The notes under the pieces were generated by a model. That model ran no database searches. It had not been told where the DNA came from and saw nothing but the letters and a program-made list of their open reading frames with translations. A stretch of DNA of 64,000 nt, taken from contig NZ_CAKVJB010000007.1 in NCBI RefSeq assembly GCF_934754935.1, positions 6,393 through 70,392 on the forward strand, given 5' to 3'. Both the position numbers and the translations under genes were made by a program. This stretch comes from an uncultured Holdemanella sp. (GTDB taxonomy: Bacteria > Bacillota_I > Bacilli_A > Erysipelotrichales > Erysipelotrichaceae). Shown here in pieces: positions 27,861 through 36,604 of the stretch; the first letter of the stretch is position 1, and each line of letters begins with the position of its first letter.

Positions 27861-28058
27861 ATGATTGATGATACATTTAAACCAGGTGGGAAATATGAGT
27901 TTAATAAGAAAGAAAAAGGAATTCATGTTTCAGATGGAATGAGGTTTATTGTGAGTAATAAGGTGATAATGCCTTACGATATGTTTTTAGATAGAATTGT
28001 GCACAAGACTGTAGGCCCAATACAGTTTAATTGTGAGAATAAAAAGCTATTTAGTTAA
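27861..28058 (+). CDS. Small hypothetical protein
   Basis: 65 residues, soluble, no signal peptide or membrane helix. A good RBS (AAAGGAGTG) stands 7 nt before the ATG, and the gene ends 17 nt before the UDP-glucose dehydrogenase start, so it is likely co-transcribed with it. I do not recognise the family. It could be the remnant of a longer gene, though the translation signals look functional. Confidence 0.55.
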   Translation: MIDDTFKPGGKYEFNKKEKGIHVSDGMRFIVSNKVIMPYDMFLDRIVHKTVGPIQFNCENKKLFS

Positions 28059-28075
28059 AGGAAGGATGATGTTTT

Positions 28076-29308
28076 ATGAAAATAGCAGTTGCAGGAACAG
28101 GATATGTAGGATTGAGTATTGCTTGTTTGTTATCTCAACATAATGAGGTAAAGGCAGTGGATATTATTAAGGAAAAGGTGGATTTAATTAATTCTAAGAA
28201 GTCGCCTATTCAGGATGAATATATTGAGAAGTATTTGGCTGAAAAAGATTTAAATCTTGAGGCTACTTTAGATGCAGAATATGCTTATTCGGATGCTGAC
28301 TTTGTAGTTATTGCTGCACCAACTAACTATGATAGTAAGAAGAATTTCTTTGATACAAGTGCAGTAGAGAATGTAATTGAATTAGTATTGAAGTACAATC
28401 CAAATGCTATTATGGTTATTAAGTCAACAATTCCAGTTGGTTATACGGAGAGTGTAAGAAAGAAGTATAATACTTCTAATATTATTTTTAGCCCAGAATT
28501 CTTAAGAGAATCAAAGGCTTTATATGATAATTTATATCCTTCTAGAATTATTGTGAGTACAGATGAGAATGATGAAAAGTTAGTTAAGGCAAGTCATGAA
28601 TTTGCTGCTTTACTACAGGAAGGTGCTATTAAAGAAAATATTGATACTTTATTTATGGGCTTTACTGAAGCTGAGGCTGTTAAGTTATTTGCGAATACTT
28701 ATTTAGCTTTGCGTGTATCTTACTTTAATGAACTAGATACGTATGCTGAAATGAAAGGGTTAAATACTCAAGATATTATTAATGGTGTTTGTTTAGATCC
28801 TCGTATTGGATCTCATTATAATAACCCTTCATTTGGATATGGTGGTTATTGTTTGCCTAAAGATACTAAACAATTATTGGCTAATTATCAGGATGTACCT
28901 GAAAACTTAATTGAAGCGATTGTTGAATCAAACCGTACTCGTAAGGATTTTATTGCTGATCGTGTATTAGAAATTGCGGGTGCTTATGAGGCTAATGATT
29001 CATGGGATGAATCTAAAGAACATGAAGTAGTTATTGGTGTTTATCGTTTAACTATGAAATCAAATAGTGATAACTTTAGACAGAGTTCTATTCAGGGTGT
29101 TATGAAGCGTATTAAGGCTAAGGGTGCTAAAGTTATTATTTATGAACCTACTTTAAAGGATGGAGAAACATTCTTTGGAAGTAAGGTTGTAAATGATTTA
29201 GAGAAATTTAAATCTTTAAGTCAAGCCATCATCGCCAATCGTTATGATAGTTGTTTAGATGATGTACAAGATAAAGTATATACTCGTGATTTGTTTAGAA
29301 GAGATTAA
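28076..29308 (+). CDS. ugd: UDP-glucose 6-dehydrogenase
   Basis: 410 residues. Rossmann loop AGTGYVGLSIA, then FVVIAAPTNYD, IKSTIPVGYTE, FSPEFLRESKALYDNLYPSR, and the catalytic-cysteine motif FGYGGYCLPKDTKQL, which is the UDP-glucose branch of the family. It makes UDP-GlcA with two NAD, the substrate of the capI epimerase about 5 kb upstream. The separation of these two pathway partners by defence genes is unusual. RBS AAGGAAGG. Confidence 0.95.
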   Translation: MKIAVAGTGYVGLSIACLLSQHNEVKAVDIIKEKVDLINSKKSPIQDEYIEKYLAEKDLNLEATLDAEYAYSDADFVVIAAPTNYDSKKNFFDTSAVENVIELVLKYNPNAIMVIKSTIPVGYTESVRKKYNTSNIIFSPEFLRESKALYDNLYPSRIIVSTDENDEKLVKASHEFAALLQEGAIKENIDTLFMGFTEAEAVKLFANTYLALRVSYFNELDTYAEMKGLNTQDIINGVCLDPRIGSHYNNPSFGYGGYCLPKDTKQLLANYQDVPENLIEAIVESNRTRKDFIADRVLEIAGAYEANDSWDESKEHEVVIGVYRLTMKSNSDNFRQSSIQGVMKRIKAKGAKVIIYEPTLKDGETFFGSKVVNDLEKFKSLSQAIIANRYDSCLDDVQDKVYTRDLFRRD

Positions 29309-29411
29309 TGTAGGCTTAACAGATACATTGGTGACTTGTTAATATATTCGACATTAATAATGTCGATTTAAGATTTATTGTATAGGTGTAAACGAAAGAG
29401 AGACTACACTT

Positions 29412-30330
29412 ATGACAAGAACTTCAAAATATTTAAACCAAGATACTATTGCTGCTTTACAAGCTTTTCAAATCGAAAAGATTGATCGAGAAATCACTGA
29501 CTTTTTAGATACAAACAGTAAAATGAATACGTATCATTTTGACTACTGTCCTAAATGTGGATGTTATCATCCTCGTTTGGTTAAAAGCGGTTTTGCCAAC
29601 TCTGGTAAACAGATGCTTCGTTGTAAAGAATGCGGTAAACGTTTTGTTATTGACCGCGGTCAGCTTACTTTTTATTCTCACCAAGACCAATCTAAATGGA
29701 ATGAACTTATTCTAGATACATTGAATGGTGTATCTCTTAAAGAAACGGCTGCTAAAATCAATGTAAATGAACGCAATGTTTTTAATATGCGCCATAAACT
29801 ATTGGTTAGTCTAGGTACTGAGGAATATCCCATACACAGTAGGTAATGAAGTTGAAATGGATGAAAAGTATACTCCATACAATCATAAAGGAACTAAGAT
29901 TGATGGAGTAGAACCTAAACATCGTGGAACACCTGCCACAAAAAGAGGATTATCGAATCAGCAGGTATGTATCATTACTGCAATACAGAGATTTGGACAT
30001 ACAATTGCCAGAACATTAAATTATGGCAAGCCATCATCCATAGATCTATTAAGATTTGGTGAATGTCTTGAATCTAAGTCTTTTGTAATGCTAGACGGAT
30101 CTAACAGTTACAACGAACTTTTAGAAAGTAAGAACTGCACAAAGAAAGTGTTAATCAGTCATGAGTCTTATGATAAGTTCAATCATTTAAATACAGTGAA
30201 CAGTTTCCACAGTACGTACTGCTAAGATTGAAAAACATCTTTAAAATCACTTGTTTAATGTATTTGAAGAACGAATGGTTACTCGTGTAAGTGACAGAAT
30301 TATAGCAATGTCATCAAATTGCTTGTTAAG
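29412..30330 (+). pseudogene. Broken IS1595-like transposase
   Basis: The first frame (29412-29846) encodes an N-terminal zinc ribbon (YCPKCGCYHP and LRCKECGKRF) and a helix-turn-helix (SLKETAAKINVNERNVFNMR), then stops. A second frame from about 29850 continues the protein with MDEKYTPYNHKG (first catalytic Asp) and ends at 30225 after LNTVNSFHST. Degraded coding-like sequence continues to about 30330. The frame change and internal stop make it non-functional. Family is inferred from zinc ribbon plus VEMDEKY and NSFHS motifs. Confidence 0.75.
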
Positions 30331-30448
30331 CCTTTTAATTTGAAAATTTTACTTGATTATATATTGTGAAAACCAATTTTTCGAGTTAAGTTCTTAGAGG
30401 TGTTTATATCTAACTGTTTAATTTTTGGAGAAGGAGAAAAATTTACTT

Positions 30449-31042
30449 ATGAAAGAAAGTACAAAAGACTATTTAGTAAATATTTATAACAATATTCCTA
30501 AAAAAACAAAGGCTACCTGTTTAAAATTCTACTATCAATATAACAATGTTAATGTCAATGTATATTTTGACGCATTTGATAGTCAAAGTGTAGGCTTAAG
30601 TATTGTTCTTGCTGCTGAAAAGAATTATTATTATACGCCTTTAAATATTTTGAATACTGGTATGATAACAGAGTATTTGAGTGAAATTCCTCATCAAATA
30701 CTTGTAAAGATCTTAGTTGACAATCGTTTAGATGATTTCTATGAAAATATGGAAAAACATCTTTTAAATGATAAGCCACATTTTATTTACTATAATGAGG
30801 ATACCTACTTTGTCAATACTATAAAATATGCTAAAAGTAAATTAGATTTACCTTTCTGGTGGTATCTTCGTAAATCTCCTATGACTAAGGATACTTTAAA
30901 TAAATTAAATGCTAGAGCAGATATTACATTTGACATATTACGAAGAATACAACAAGAAGGATATACTTTAGTCAGAACATCAGACCCAGAAAAACGAAAG
31001 GAACTTACTTTAATCTTGGACCGAATAGGTATCAAATTATAA
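30449..31042 (+). CDS. Uncharacterised protein upstream of CBASS
   Basis: 197 residues, no membrane segment. It shows an alpha/beta N-terminal half with VNVNVYFDAFDSQSVGLSIV and a C-terminal helical part ending LTLILDRIGIKL. I see a loose resemblance to the DUF6037 group of defence-neighbourhood proteins but cannot confirm it. ATG 30449 lies 12 nt after AAGGAG; an in-frame TTG 30425 is less likely. It ends about 250 nt before the CD-NTase gene and could be part of that island. Confidence 0.6.
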   Translation: MKESTKDYLVNIYNNIPKKTKATCLKFYYQYNNVNVNVYFDAFDSQSVGLSIVLAAEKNYYYTPLNILNTGMITEYLSEIPHQILVKILVDNRLDDFYENMEKHLLNDKPHFIYYNEDTYFVNTIKYAKSKLDLPFWWYLRKSPMTKDTLNKLNARADITFDILRRIQQEGYTLVRTSDPEKRKELTLILDRIGIKL

Positions 31043-31288
31043 TAGGTAAAGACCGGTTAATTCTGGTACAATAAATTTGAATGGGGATTAGGTGATTATG
31101 CTTTCCAAGAATTTAAAGGACGGCATATACCACAAAACTGTTTAAAGCTGATTTTGTGCTCGGACAACATTTATACTTAAACCCTTAAAAGCAAAGAGGA
31201 GAAGAGCTATAGGAAATACAAAAGTTATACACTCGACAGAGTGTATTAGTTAAATAATTTTATAATCTTCAAGATTAGGAGGGGTAAA

Positions 31289-32173
31289 ATGTCAGATATT
31301 TCAGTCAGTCAAGATTTCAGTACACTATGTAAGAATCTTAGAATGAGCGACTATATTGTAAAAGATGTTCAAACACGCTATCATGCTATTACTAAAAGAA
31401 TAAATAAAGATTTTTGGCTTACAGATTCAGAAACAAGCCACAGTTTTTATGTAGGTTCATATGGACGAGGTACTGCAATATATACGAGTGATATAGATAT
31501 CGTTGTTGAATTACCGTGGTCTGAATATATAAAATATAATAATTATATTGGGAATGGGCAATCGGCTTTGTTACAGTCCGTAAAATCATCGCTTCAAAAA
31601 ACCTATTCATCATCCAATGTAAGTGGTGATGGACAAGTAGTAGTTATTGATTTTTCAAATGGAGTTAAATTTGAAATTGTTCCTTCTTTTAAACTTAATG
31701 ATGGTACATATGTTTATCCCGACACTCATAATGGAGGAAGTTGGAAATATATGGACCCAAAAGAAGAAATGAAATGTTTTAATGGGAGAAATTCTCTTTC
31801 TAATAATAATCTAAAACGGTTATGTCGTATGGCACGCGCTTGGAACTCAAATATGAATGTGTTTATGAGTGGAATTTTAATTGATACTATTGCATATCGA
31901 TTTATGCAGGACTATGAATATGCTGATAAATCATATTTTTATTATGATTGGTTATCTAGAGATTTCTTTAAATATCTTTATGATAATGCTGATAAAGAAT
32001 ATTGGGTAAAATTCGGCGATAATAAACATGTCACAAAAAAATATTCTTTTAAAAACGAAGCAAAAAAAGCTTATGAGTTATCTCTATCAGCTATTGATGC
32101 ATATGACAAAGGATACTCGTATACTTGGTATAGTAAATGGAGGGAAATCTATGGAACAAAATTCCCAATATAG
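31289..32173 (+). CDS. CBASS CD-NTase (SMODS cyclic oligonucleotide synthase)
   Basis: 294 residues of the polymerase-beta nucleotidyltransferase fold: VGSYGRGTAIYTSDIDIVVEL (Gly56-Ser57, Asp68, Asp70) and a third acidic residue in FEIVPSF (Glu128). A helical OAS1-like C-terminal part follows. These enzymes make cyclic oligonucleotide second messengers upon phage infection. The only partner is the SLATT membrane protein whose start overlaps this gene by 23 nt, so this looks like a minimal type I CBASS. RBS TTAGGAGG. The product nucleotide is unknown. Confidence 0.9.
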   Translation: MSDISVSQDFSTLCKNLRMSDYIVKDVQTRYHAITKRINKDFWLTDSETSHSFYVGSYGRGTAIYTSDIDIVVELPWSEYIKYNNYIGNGQSALLQSVKSSLQKTYSSSNVSGDGQVVVIDFSNGVKFEIVPSFKLNDGTYVYPDTHNGGSWKYMDPKEEMKCFNGRNSLSNNNLKRLCRMARAWNSNMNVFMSGILIDTIAYRFMQDYEYADKSYFYYDWLSRDFFKYLYDNADKEYWVKFGDNKHVTKKYSFKNEAKKAYELSLSAIDAYDKGYSYTWYSKWREIYGTKFPI

Positions 32174-32723
32174 AGAAAAATTATTAATACAACTAAAAAA
32201 TTCATTTGGTAGAGTTGTTTATACATATACCAGCCATTTAAAGCAAGTGAATTCCTTAGAAAGGAATCTAAAAATAATAAAATACAGCCAAATTGTATTA
32301 TCTGCCTGTTCAACTGGAGGATTTCTAGGTGCAATTATTACAAATAAAAATGTTTGTACGGTAGTGGCAGGTATTTTCTCAACAGTATTATTAGTTTTTA
32401 ACTTGTTTTTCAAAAATTTTAATCCAGAAAATGAGATAAAACAACATATTTTAGCAGCAGATGAATTGTGGCTTATTAGAGAAAAATATGTTTCTTTAAT
32501 GACAGATTTCGATATTTTAAGCAATGAAGATATAATATCTACTAGAGATTCTTTGTTACAAAAAACCTATGAAATTTACAAAAAAACGCCTAAGACAAAT
32601 TCTAGAAGTTATATGAAGGCGCAAGAGGCATTAAAAAATGAAGAAGAACAGTTCTTTACAAACGAAGAACTCAATCAAATGTTACCATCTCATTTAAGAA
32701 AAAGTAGTGAATCTTTATATTAG
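32151..32723 (+). CDS. SLATT-domain 2TM membrane effector of CBASS
   Basis: 190 residues: a helical N-terminus, two adjacent membrane helices (about residues 45-62 and 68-88: SQIVLSACSTGGFLGAIIT and CTVVAGIFSTVLLVFNLFF), then a long soluble helical tail with HILAADELWLIREKYVSLM, the SLATT signature. SLATT proteins are predicted pore-forming effectors activated by cyclic nucleotides. ATG 32151 has GGAGGG 7 nt upstream; translation is coupled to the CD-NTase. A terminator follows directly. Confidence 0.85.
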   Translation: MEQNSQYREKLLIQLKNSFGRVVYTYTSHLKQVNSLERNLKIIKYSQIVLSACSTGGFLGAIITNKNVCTVVAGIFSTVLLVFNLFFKNFNPENEIKQHILAADELWLIREKYVSLMTDFDILSNEDIISTRDSLLQKTYEIYKKTPKTNSRSYMKAQEALKNEEEQFFTNEELNQMLPSHLRKSSESLY

Positions 32724-32752
32724 GAAGGATTTGTTGAATTCTTCCTTTTTGG
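32723..32752 (+). terminator. Rho-independent terminator after CBASS
   Basis: An 8-bp stem (32723-32730 with 32740-32747, one G-T pair) and 9-nt loop are followed by a T-run to 32751. It starts on the last base of the SLATT stop codon. Confidence 0.75.
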
Positions 32753-32854
32753 TATGCCGGGCATGGCATATATCTAGACAGTGAAAGTCTTTTCGAGTTG
32801 TAGGAAATGGACGAATGAAATCAAAGATATACTATTTAAGGATTAGGAGGTACT

Positions 32855-33649
32855 ATGGATCAATATAAATTAGAGGATTTAATAGATGCGACAAAAGAAG
32901 AAGTTGGAAAAGAAGTTGTAGAAAAACTATTACCGCAAGTTATTCAAGAAGCAGGAAACATTTTGTTTGATAGAGGTGTGGGAATGTTAGCTTGTCAAGT
33001 AGTTGGATCTGTTCTACCTGTGGCGAATAATATTCTTCTTTCATTCAACCAACATCGTCTTGAAAGAAATGTTTTGAATGCTTTAAATATCATACAGAGT
33101 AGACAAACCGAACTAGAAAATAGAATGAATGAGCTATTAGAAAATAATCCATTATATACCAGACAGATTACAGAGGCATTATTGGATAATATAGTGGATG
33201 AGATACAGGAAAGAATGGTTGATTATAATGTGAATGGGTATATCAACCTCTTGAAATCAGATCATACAAATATTGATTTGGGTTTGATGTTTTTTAAAAC
33301 AATGTCTCAATTGAATGATTTGGATATTCGTATATTAAAAGCGTATTCAAATCTAGAAGCTGAAGGTGAGAGTATTGTTTCAATATGTAATGAATTAAAT
33401 CTTGAACTGGATCAAATCCGCTTTATCAAGGAGAAGCTAGAAAGATTTGGTTTATTACAGAGTCGAAATGAAGAAATGAATGATGATAATTTAAAAGCGA
33501 TTGTAAAGTATTTGGAAAACGTTAAAAGAGAGAATCGAAAAAAGAATCCAAATGATGTAAAGGTTCCTAATTTAAAAAGGGTGAGTGGAGCGGATAGTTA
33601 TCGAATTACATCACTTGGTAGACATTATTTGATCATGATTGATAGATAA
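32855..33649 (+). CDS. Uncharacterised helical protein downstream of CBASS
   Basis: 264 residues, mostly helical. A moderately hydrophobic segment (GVGMLACQVVGSVLPVANNI) near residue 45 is followed by a predicted coiled coil. The C-terminal third looks like a winged helix: LDIRILKAYSNLEAEGESIV, IRFIKEKLERFGLL, then ADSYRITSLGRHYL. This could be a DNA-binding or sensor protein, but I recognise no family. It has a clear RBS (TTAGGAGG) and is separated from CBASS by a terminator, so it is an independent unit. Confidence 0.65.
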   Translation: MDQYKLEDLIDATKEEVGKEVVEKLLPQVIQEAGNILFDRGVGMLACQVVGSVLPVANNILLSFNQHRLERNVLNALNIIQSRQTELENRMNELLENNPLYTRQITEALLDNIVDEIQERMVDYNVNGYINLLKSDHTNIDLGLMFFKTMSQLNDLDIRILKAYSNLEAEGESIVSICNELNLELDQIRFIKEKLERFGLLQSRNEEMNDDNLKAIVKYLENVKRENRKKNPNDVKVPNLKRVSGADSYRITSLGRHYLIMIDR

Positions 33650-33678
33650 AGAGTTTATTTTTTCATGAAAATTAACAA

Positions 33679-33706
33679 TTGTTTACATATATGATTAAAT
33701 TATATT
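33679..33706 (+). promoter_or_regulatory. Candidate promoter for cpsCBD
   Basis: TTGTTT (33679-33684), a 16-nt spacer and TATATT (33701-33706) lie 67 nt before cpsC. It is consistent with a sigma-A promoter but with a weak -35. Confidence 0.4.
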
Positions 33707-33772
33707 AAAAATATAGTTGTTTTTATGATATATTATTTAAGTATGTTTTATGAATGAAAAGGGAGGGCTTTT

Positions 33773-34480
33773 ATGGCAAAGAGTAGATTAGATCGTATGC
33801 CTAGTAATGATCTGAATGAAATGGAAGAGATTGATTTATTAGAATTATTTCGTGCGGTTTTGAAATATATTAAATTGATTATTGTGTTATGTATATTGTT
33901 TGGAGTCTGTGGTTTCTTTGGAACTAAGTTATTGATTGCTCCAACATATACAGCTAGTACATCGATTTATTTAACACCTCAGATTAGTGAGAGTGGATCT
34001 TTGGATTATAATTCGCAGATGGCGAATAGTAAGTTGGTTACGAATGCTGTTAATTTATTAACGCAGAATAACATTATGTCTGAGGTAGCTAAAGATGTTG
34101 GATTAGAAAGTGCTGATAGTGTTAAAAAGCTTGTTAGTGTTAGTAATGAATCGAATACAGAAATTATTACCGTTACTGCTACAACTACAGATCCTAAGTT
34201 ATCTAAGGATATCGCTAATGATACAGTAAGTACTTTTACTAAGACTATGCAGAAGAATTTGAATGTTCGTAATATTGAGGTTGTGGATCGTGCTAAGTTG
34301 TCTTATGTTCCTAGTGGACCTAATATTAAGAAGAACACAATGCTTGCTACTTTAGTTGGTGGTGTAATTGGTGTTGGTTATGCGGTATTAAGATTCTTAT
34401 TTGATAATCGTTTGCGTACGAAAGAAGAGGCAGAAAAATATTTGGGTATTCCTGTTTTCTGTGAGATTCCTGAATTATAA
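33773..34480 (+). CDS. cpsC: Capsule chain-length determinant / kinase modulator (CpsC, Wzz-like)
   Basis: 235 residues. N-terminal membrane helix (about 40-62, LIIVLCILFGVCGFFGTKLL) is followed by an extracellular region with the Wzz-type YTASTSIYLTPQ. A second helix (about 195-212, LATLVGGVIGVGYAVLRFLF) and a cytoplasmic tail complete it. In Firmicutes this protein activates the separate tyrosine kinase CpsD and controls polymer length. It opens the regulatory block; the next start overlaps its stop (TAATG). RBS GGGAGGG. Confidence 0.9.
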   Translation: MAKSRLDRMPSNDLNEMEEIDLLELFRAVLKYIKLIIVLCILFGVCGFFGTKLLIAPTYTASTSIYLTPQISESGSLDYNSQMANSKLVTNAVNLLTQNNIMSEVAKDVGLESADSVKKLVSVSNESNTEIITVTATTTDPKLSKDIANDTVSTFTKTMQKNLNVRNIEVVDRAKLSYVPSGPNIKKNTMLATLVGGVIGVGYAVLRFLFDNRLRTKEEAEKYLGIPVFCEIPEL

Positions 34481-35256
34481 TGGCTAAGTTTATAGATATT
34501 CACTCACATATCGCTTGGGGTATAGATGATGGTATGCCTTCGATTGAGGATGCTCAAAGTTCTTTGAATCAAGCTCTTTCTGATGGATTTGTAGGAATCT
34601 GTAGTACACCACACTTTATTCCTGGTCAATTAGATGTTTCTATTTATAATGAGATTGTTTCTCGTCAAATGGAATTAAAGGAAATGAGTCCGATTCCTAT
34701 TTATTGTGGTGGGGAAGTCATGATGAATAGTGAATTTATTGATGGATTGGATATGGATTTATATCCTACATTAAATGGATCTAGATATATGCTTGTAGAA
34801 TATAATGTTCTTCGTGATATTCATTCAATTGATTATAGAGATGATTGTTTGTATGAATTGAAGGTAAAGGGTTTTGTTCCTGTTATTGCGCATATTGAGC
34901 GTTATTTTCATTCAGGACTTGATTATTCAATTATTGATAATTGGATTGATATGGGTTGTGTTCTACAAATCAATCGTACTTCGATTTTAGGAATGCATGG
35001 AAAGACGATTCAATCGAATGCATTATCTTTATTGGATGATGGATATTGTGATGTGATTGGTACAGATACACATAGATGTAGTGGACATCGTATTTCTAAA
35101 TTGAGTGATGCGTATTCTGTTGTTTCAAAGCGTATTGGTTCTGATAATGCGGATATATTATTTTATGAGAATCCTAAGCGTATCTTGAGTGATATGGATA
35201 TATTAAATATTGAGGTTGTAAAGAAAAAGAAGCGTTTTAGTTTCTTTAGGAGATAG
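34480..35256 (+). CDS. cpsB: PHP-type tyrosine-protein phosphatase (CpsB/YwqE)
   Basis: 258 residues of the PHP metallo-phosphatase family: IDIHSHIAWGIDDGMPS (metal histidines), CSTPHFIPG, CGGEVMMN, AHIERY and GTDTHRCSGHR. It removes phosphate from the tyrosine cluster of CpsD. The gene lies between cpsC and cpsD with minimal spacing, the usual Firmicutes order varying by species. Confidence 0.95.
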   Translation: MAKFIDIHSHIAWGIDDGMPSIEDAQSSLNQALSDGFVGICSTPHFIPGQLDVSIYNEIVSRQMELKEMSPIPIYCGGEVMMNSEFIDGLDMDLYPTLNGSRYMLVEYNVLRDIHSIDYRDDCLYELKVKGFVPVIAHIERYFHSGLDYSIIDNWIDMGCVLQINRTSILGMHGKTIQSNALSLLDDGYCDVIGTDTHRCSGHRISKLSDAYSVVSKRIGSDNADILFYENPKRILSDMDILNIEVVKKKKRFSFFRR

Positions 35257-35258
35257 AA

Positions 35259-35969
35259 ATGGCAAAGAAAAAGAGAAATCAGTTTGATGTAGATGAGATT
35301 TATCGTGGGTTGCGTACAAATATTGAGTTTAGTCAAATGGATGAGGCTATGCAGGTTATCACTTGTGTAAGTACGGTTCCAAATGAAGGAAAGAGTACTA
35401 TAGCTTGTAACTTGGCTCGTATTATGGCAGCTAAATATAAAAATGTATTATTAGTTGATTGTGATTTAAGAAATGCATCGGTTCATAAAACGTTACATAT
35501 TTCAAATCGTTCAGGACTAACAAATATTATTTCTGAATTTCAAGAAGGTTTAAGTATTAATTCTTATGAGGGTGTTCAACAAGTTCAATATGATGGTGGA
35601 CAAACATTGACTGTTATTACAGCAGGTCATAGAGTACCTAATCCTAGTGAAGTATTAGGATCTAAAAGAATGGGACGCTTTTTAGAACAGGCTCGTAAAG
35701 AATTTGGATATATTATTATAGACTCACCACCAATGGCCATTGCATCAGATACGATTCCATTGAGTAATGTGAGTGATGGCGTATTATATGTAGTGGATGC
35801 GAAATCTTCAGATAAACGTAGAGTTAAAACTGCTATCAATGACTTAAAACGTAATGGTGGACACGTGATTGGTGTTGTATTAAACAAAGTGGATATGAGT
35901 GATGAAAACCGTTATGGCTACGGATATGGATATGGTTATGGAGGAGACGATGATGGTAAAAAGAAATAG
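35259..35969 (+). CDS. cpsD: Capsular tyrosine-protein kinase (CpsD/YwqD)
   Basis: 236 residues, BY-kinase type: Walker A PNEGKSTIACN, Walker A' VLLVDCDLRN, Walker B IIIDSPP. The C-terminal autophosphorylation tail has alternating Tyr-Gly (about residues 220-228) followed by acidic and lysine residues. It lacks its own membrane part and works with CpsC. The lipoprotein gene begins inside its last 20 bases. Confidence 0.95.
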   Translation: MAKKKRNQFDVDEIYRGLRTNIEFSQMDEAMQVITCVSTVPNEGKSTIACNLARIMAAKYKNVLLVDCDLRNASVHKTLHISNRSGLTNIISEFQEGLSINSYEGVQQVQYDGGQTLTVITAGHRVPNPSEVLGSKRMGRFLEQARKEFGYIIIDSPPMAIASDTIPLSNVSDGVLYVVDAKSSDKRRVKTAINDLKRNGGHVIGVVLNKVDMSDENRYGYGYGYGYGGDDDGKKK

Positions 35970-36513
35970 TTTAATATTCCTTACAGCTTTTGGTCTACTT
36001 CTAACAGGCTGTAGTAAATCTGGTTTAGAAATCACAAAAGATGATATTTTAGAAGTAGCTAGAGATGATGCGAATGCCACAAAAAGTGAATGTGAAAATG
36101 TATCAATCAAAGAACAAAAAGGTTCATATATTGTTTCTTTTAATACAAATGGTGGATCTTATGAATATAAGATTGGTAAAGATGGTATTATAAAAGAGCG
36201 TAGTTTTAAGCGTGGTGCTAAAGAAGAGACTACTGAAACTGAAAAGGTCGAAGAACCAGTTAAGAAAGAAAAATCAACAACTAGTAAAAAAGAAGAAGAA
36301 AAGTCTTCAACTTCATTTGATGAAGGTCAACAACAGGCAATCAATGCGGTATTGGCAAATTCTGGCTTAGAACAAGATGATGTTACGAATATTACTTGTT
36401 CTTTAGATTCAAATACAAACCAATATACAGTTACATTTGTATTGAATGGTGTTACTACTACAGCTGTTGTGGATGCAGCTACATTTACTGTAATATCTAC
36501 AATTTTAGGATAA
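35950..36513 (+). CDS. PepSY-like lipoprotein
   Basis: 187 residues with a lipoprotein signal peptide: MVKRNS, a hydrophobic stretch and lipobox LLTGC near residue 22. Two alpha-beta PepSY-like repeats follow (about 30-75 and 130-187, e.g. AINAVLANSGL and VDAATFTVIS), separated by a Lys/Glu/Ser/Thr-rich linker. It should be anchored outside the membrane. It overlaps cpsD by 20 nt and is the last gene before a terminator. The start could be ATG 35950 or 35953 (GGAGGA at about 35939). Role in capsule control is not known. Confidence 0.8.
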   Translation: MMVKRNSLIFLTAFGLLLTGCSKSGLEITKDDILEVARDDANATKSECENVSIKEQKGSYIVSFNTNGGSYEYKIGKDGIIKERSFKRGAKEETTETEKVEEPVKKEKSTTSKKEEEKSSTSFDEGQQQAINAVLANSGLEQDDVTNITCSLDSNTNQYTVTFVLNGVTTTAVVDAATFTVISTILG

Positions 36514-36520
36514 GCATACT

Positions 36521-36548
36521 ACCTTCCAGAAATGGGAGGTTTTTTTAT
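36521..36548 (+). terminator. Rho-independent terminator of the cpsCBD operon
   Basis: A 7-bp stem, ACCTTCC (36521-36527) with GGGAGGT (36534-36540), has a 6-nt loop and is followed by six T residues. Confidence 0.85.
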
Positions 36549-36604
36549 TTTGTGTTGGTATGTTAAAATTGATGTGATGAATATATTAATGGAGAGGTAA
36601 ACTA

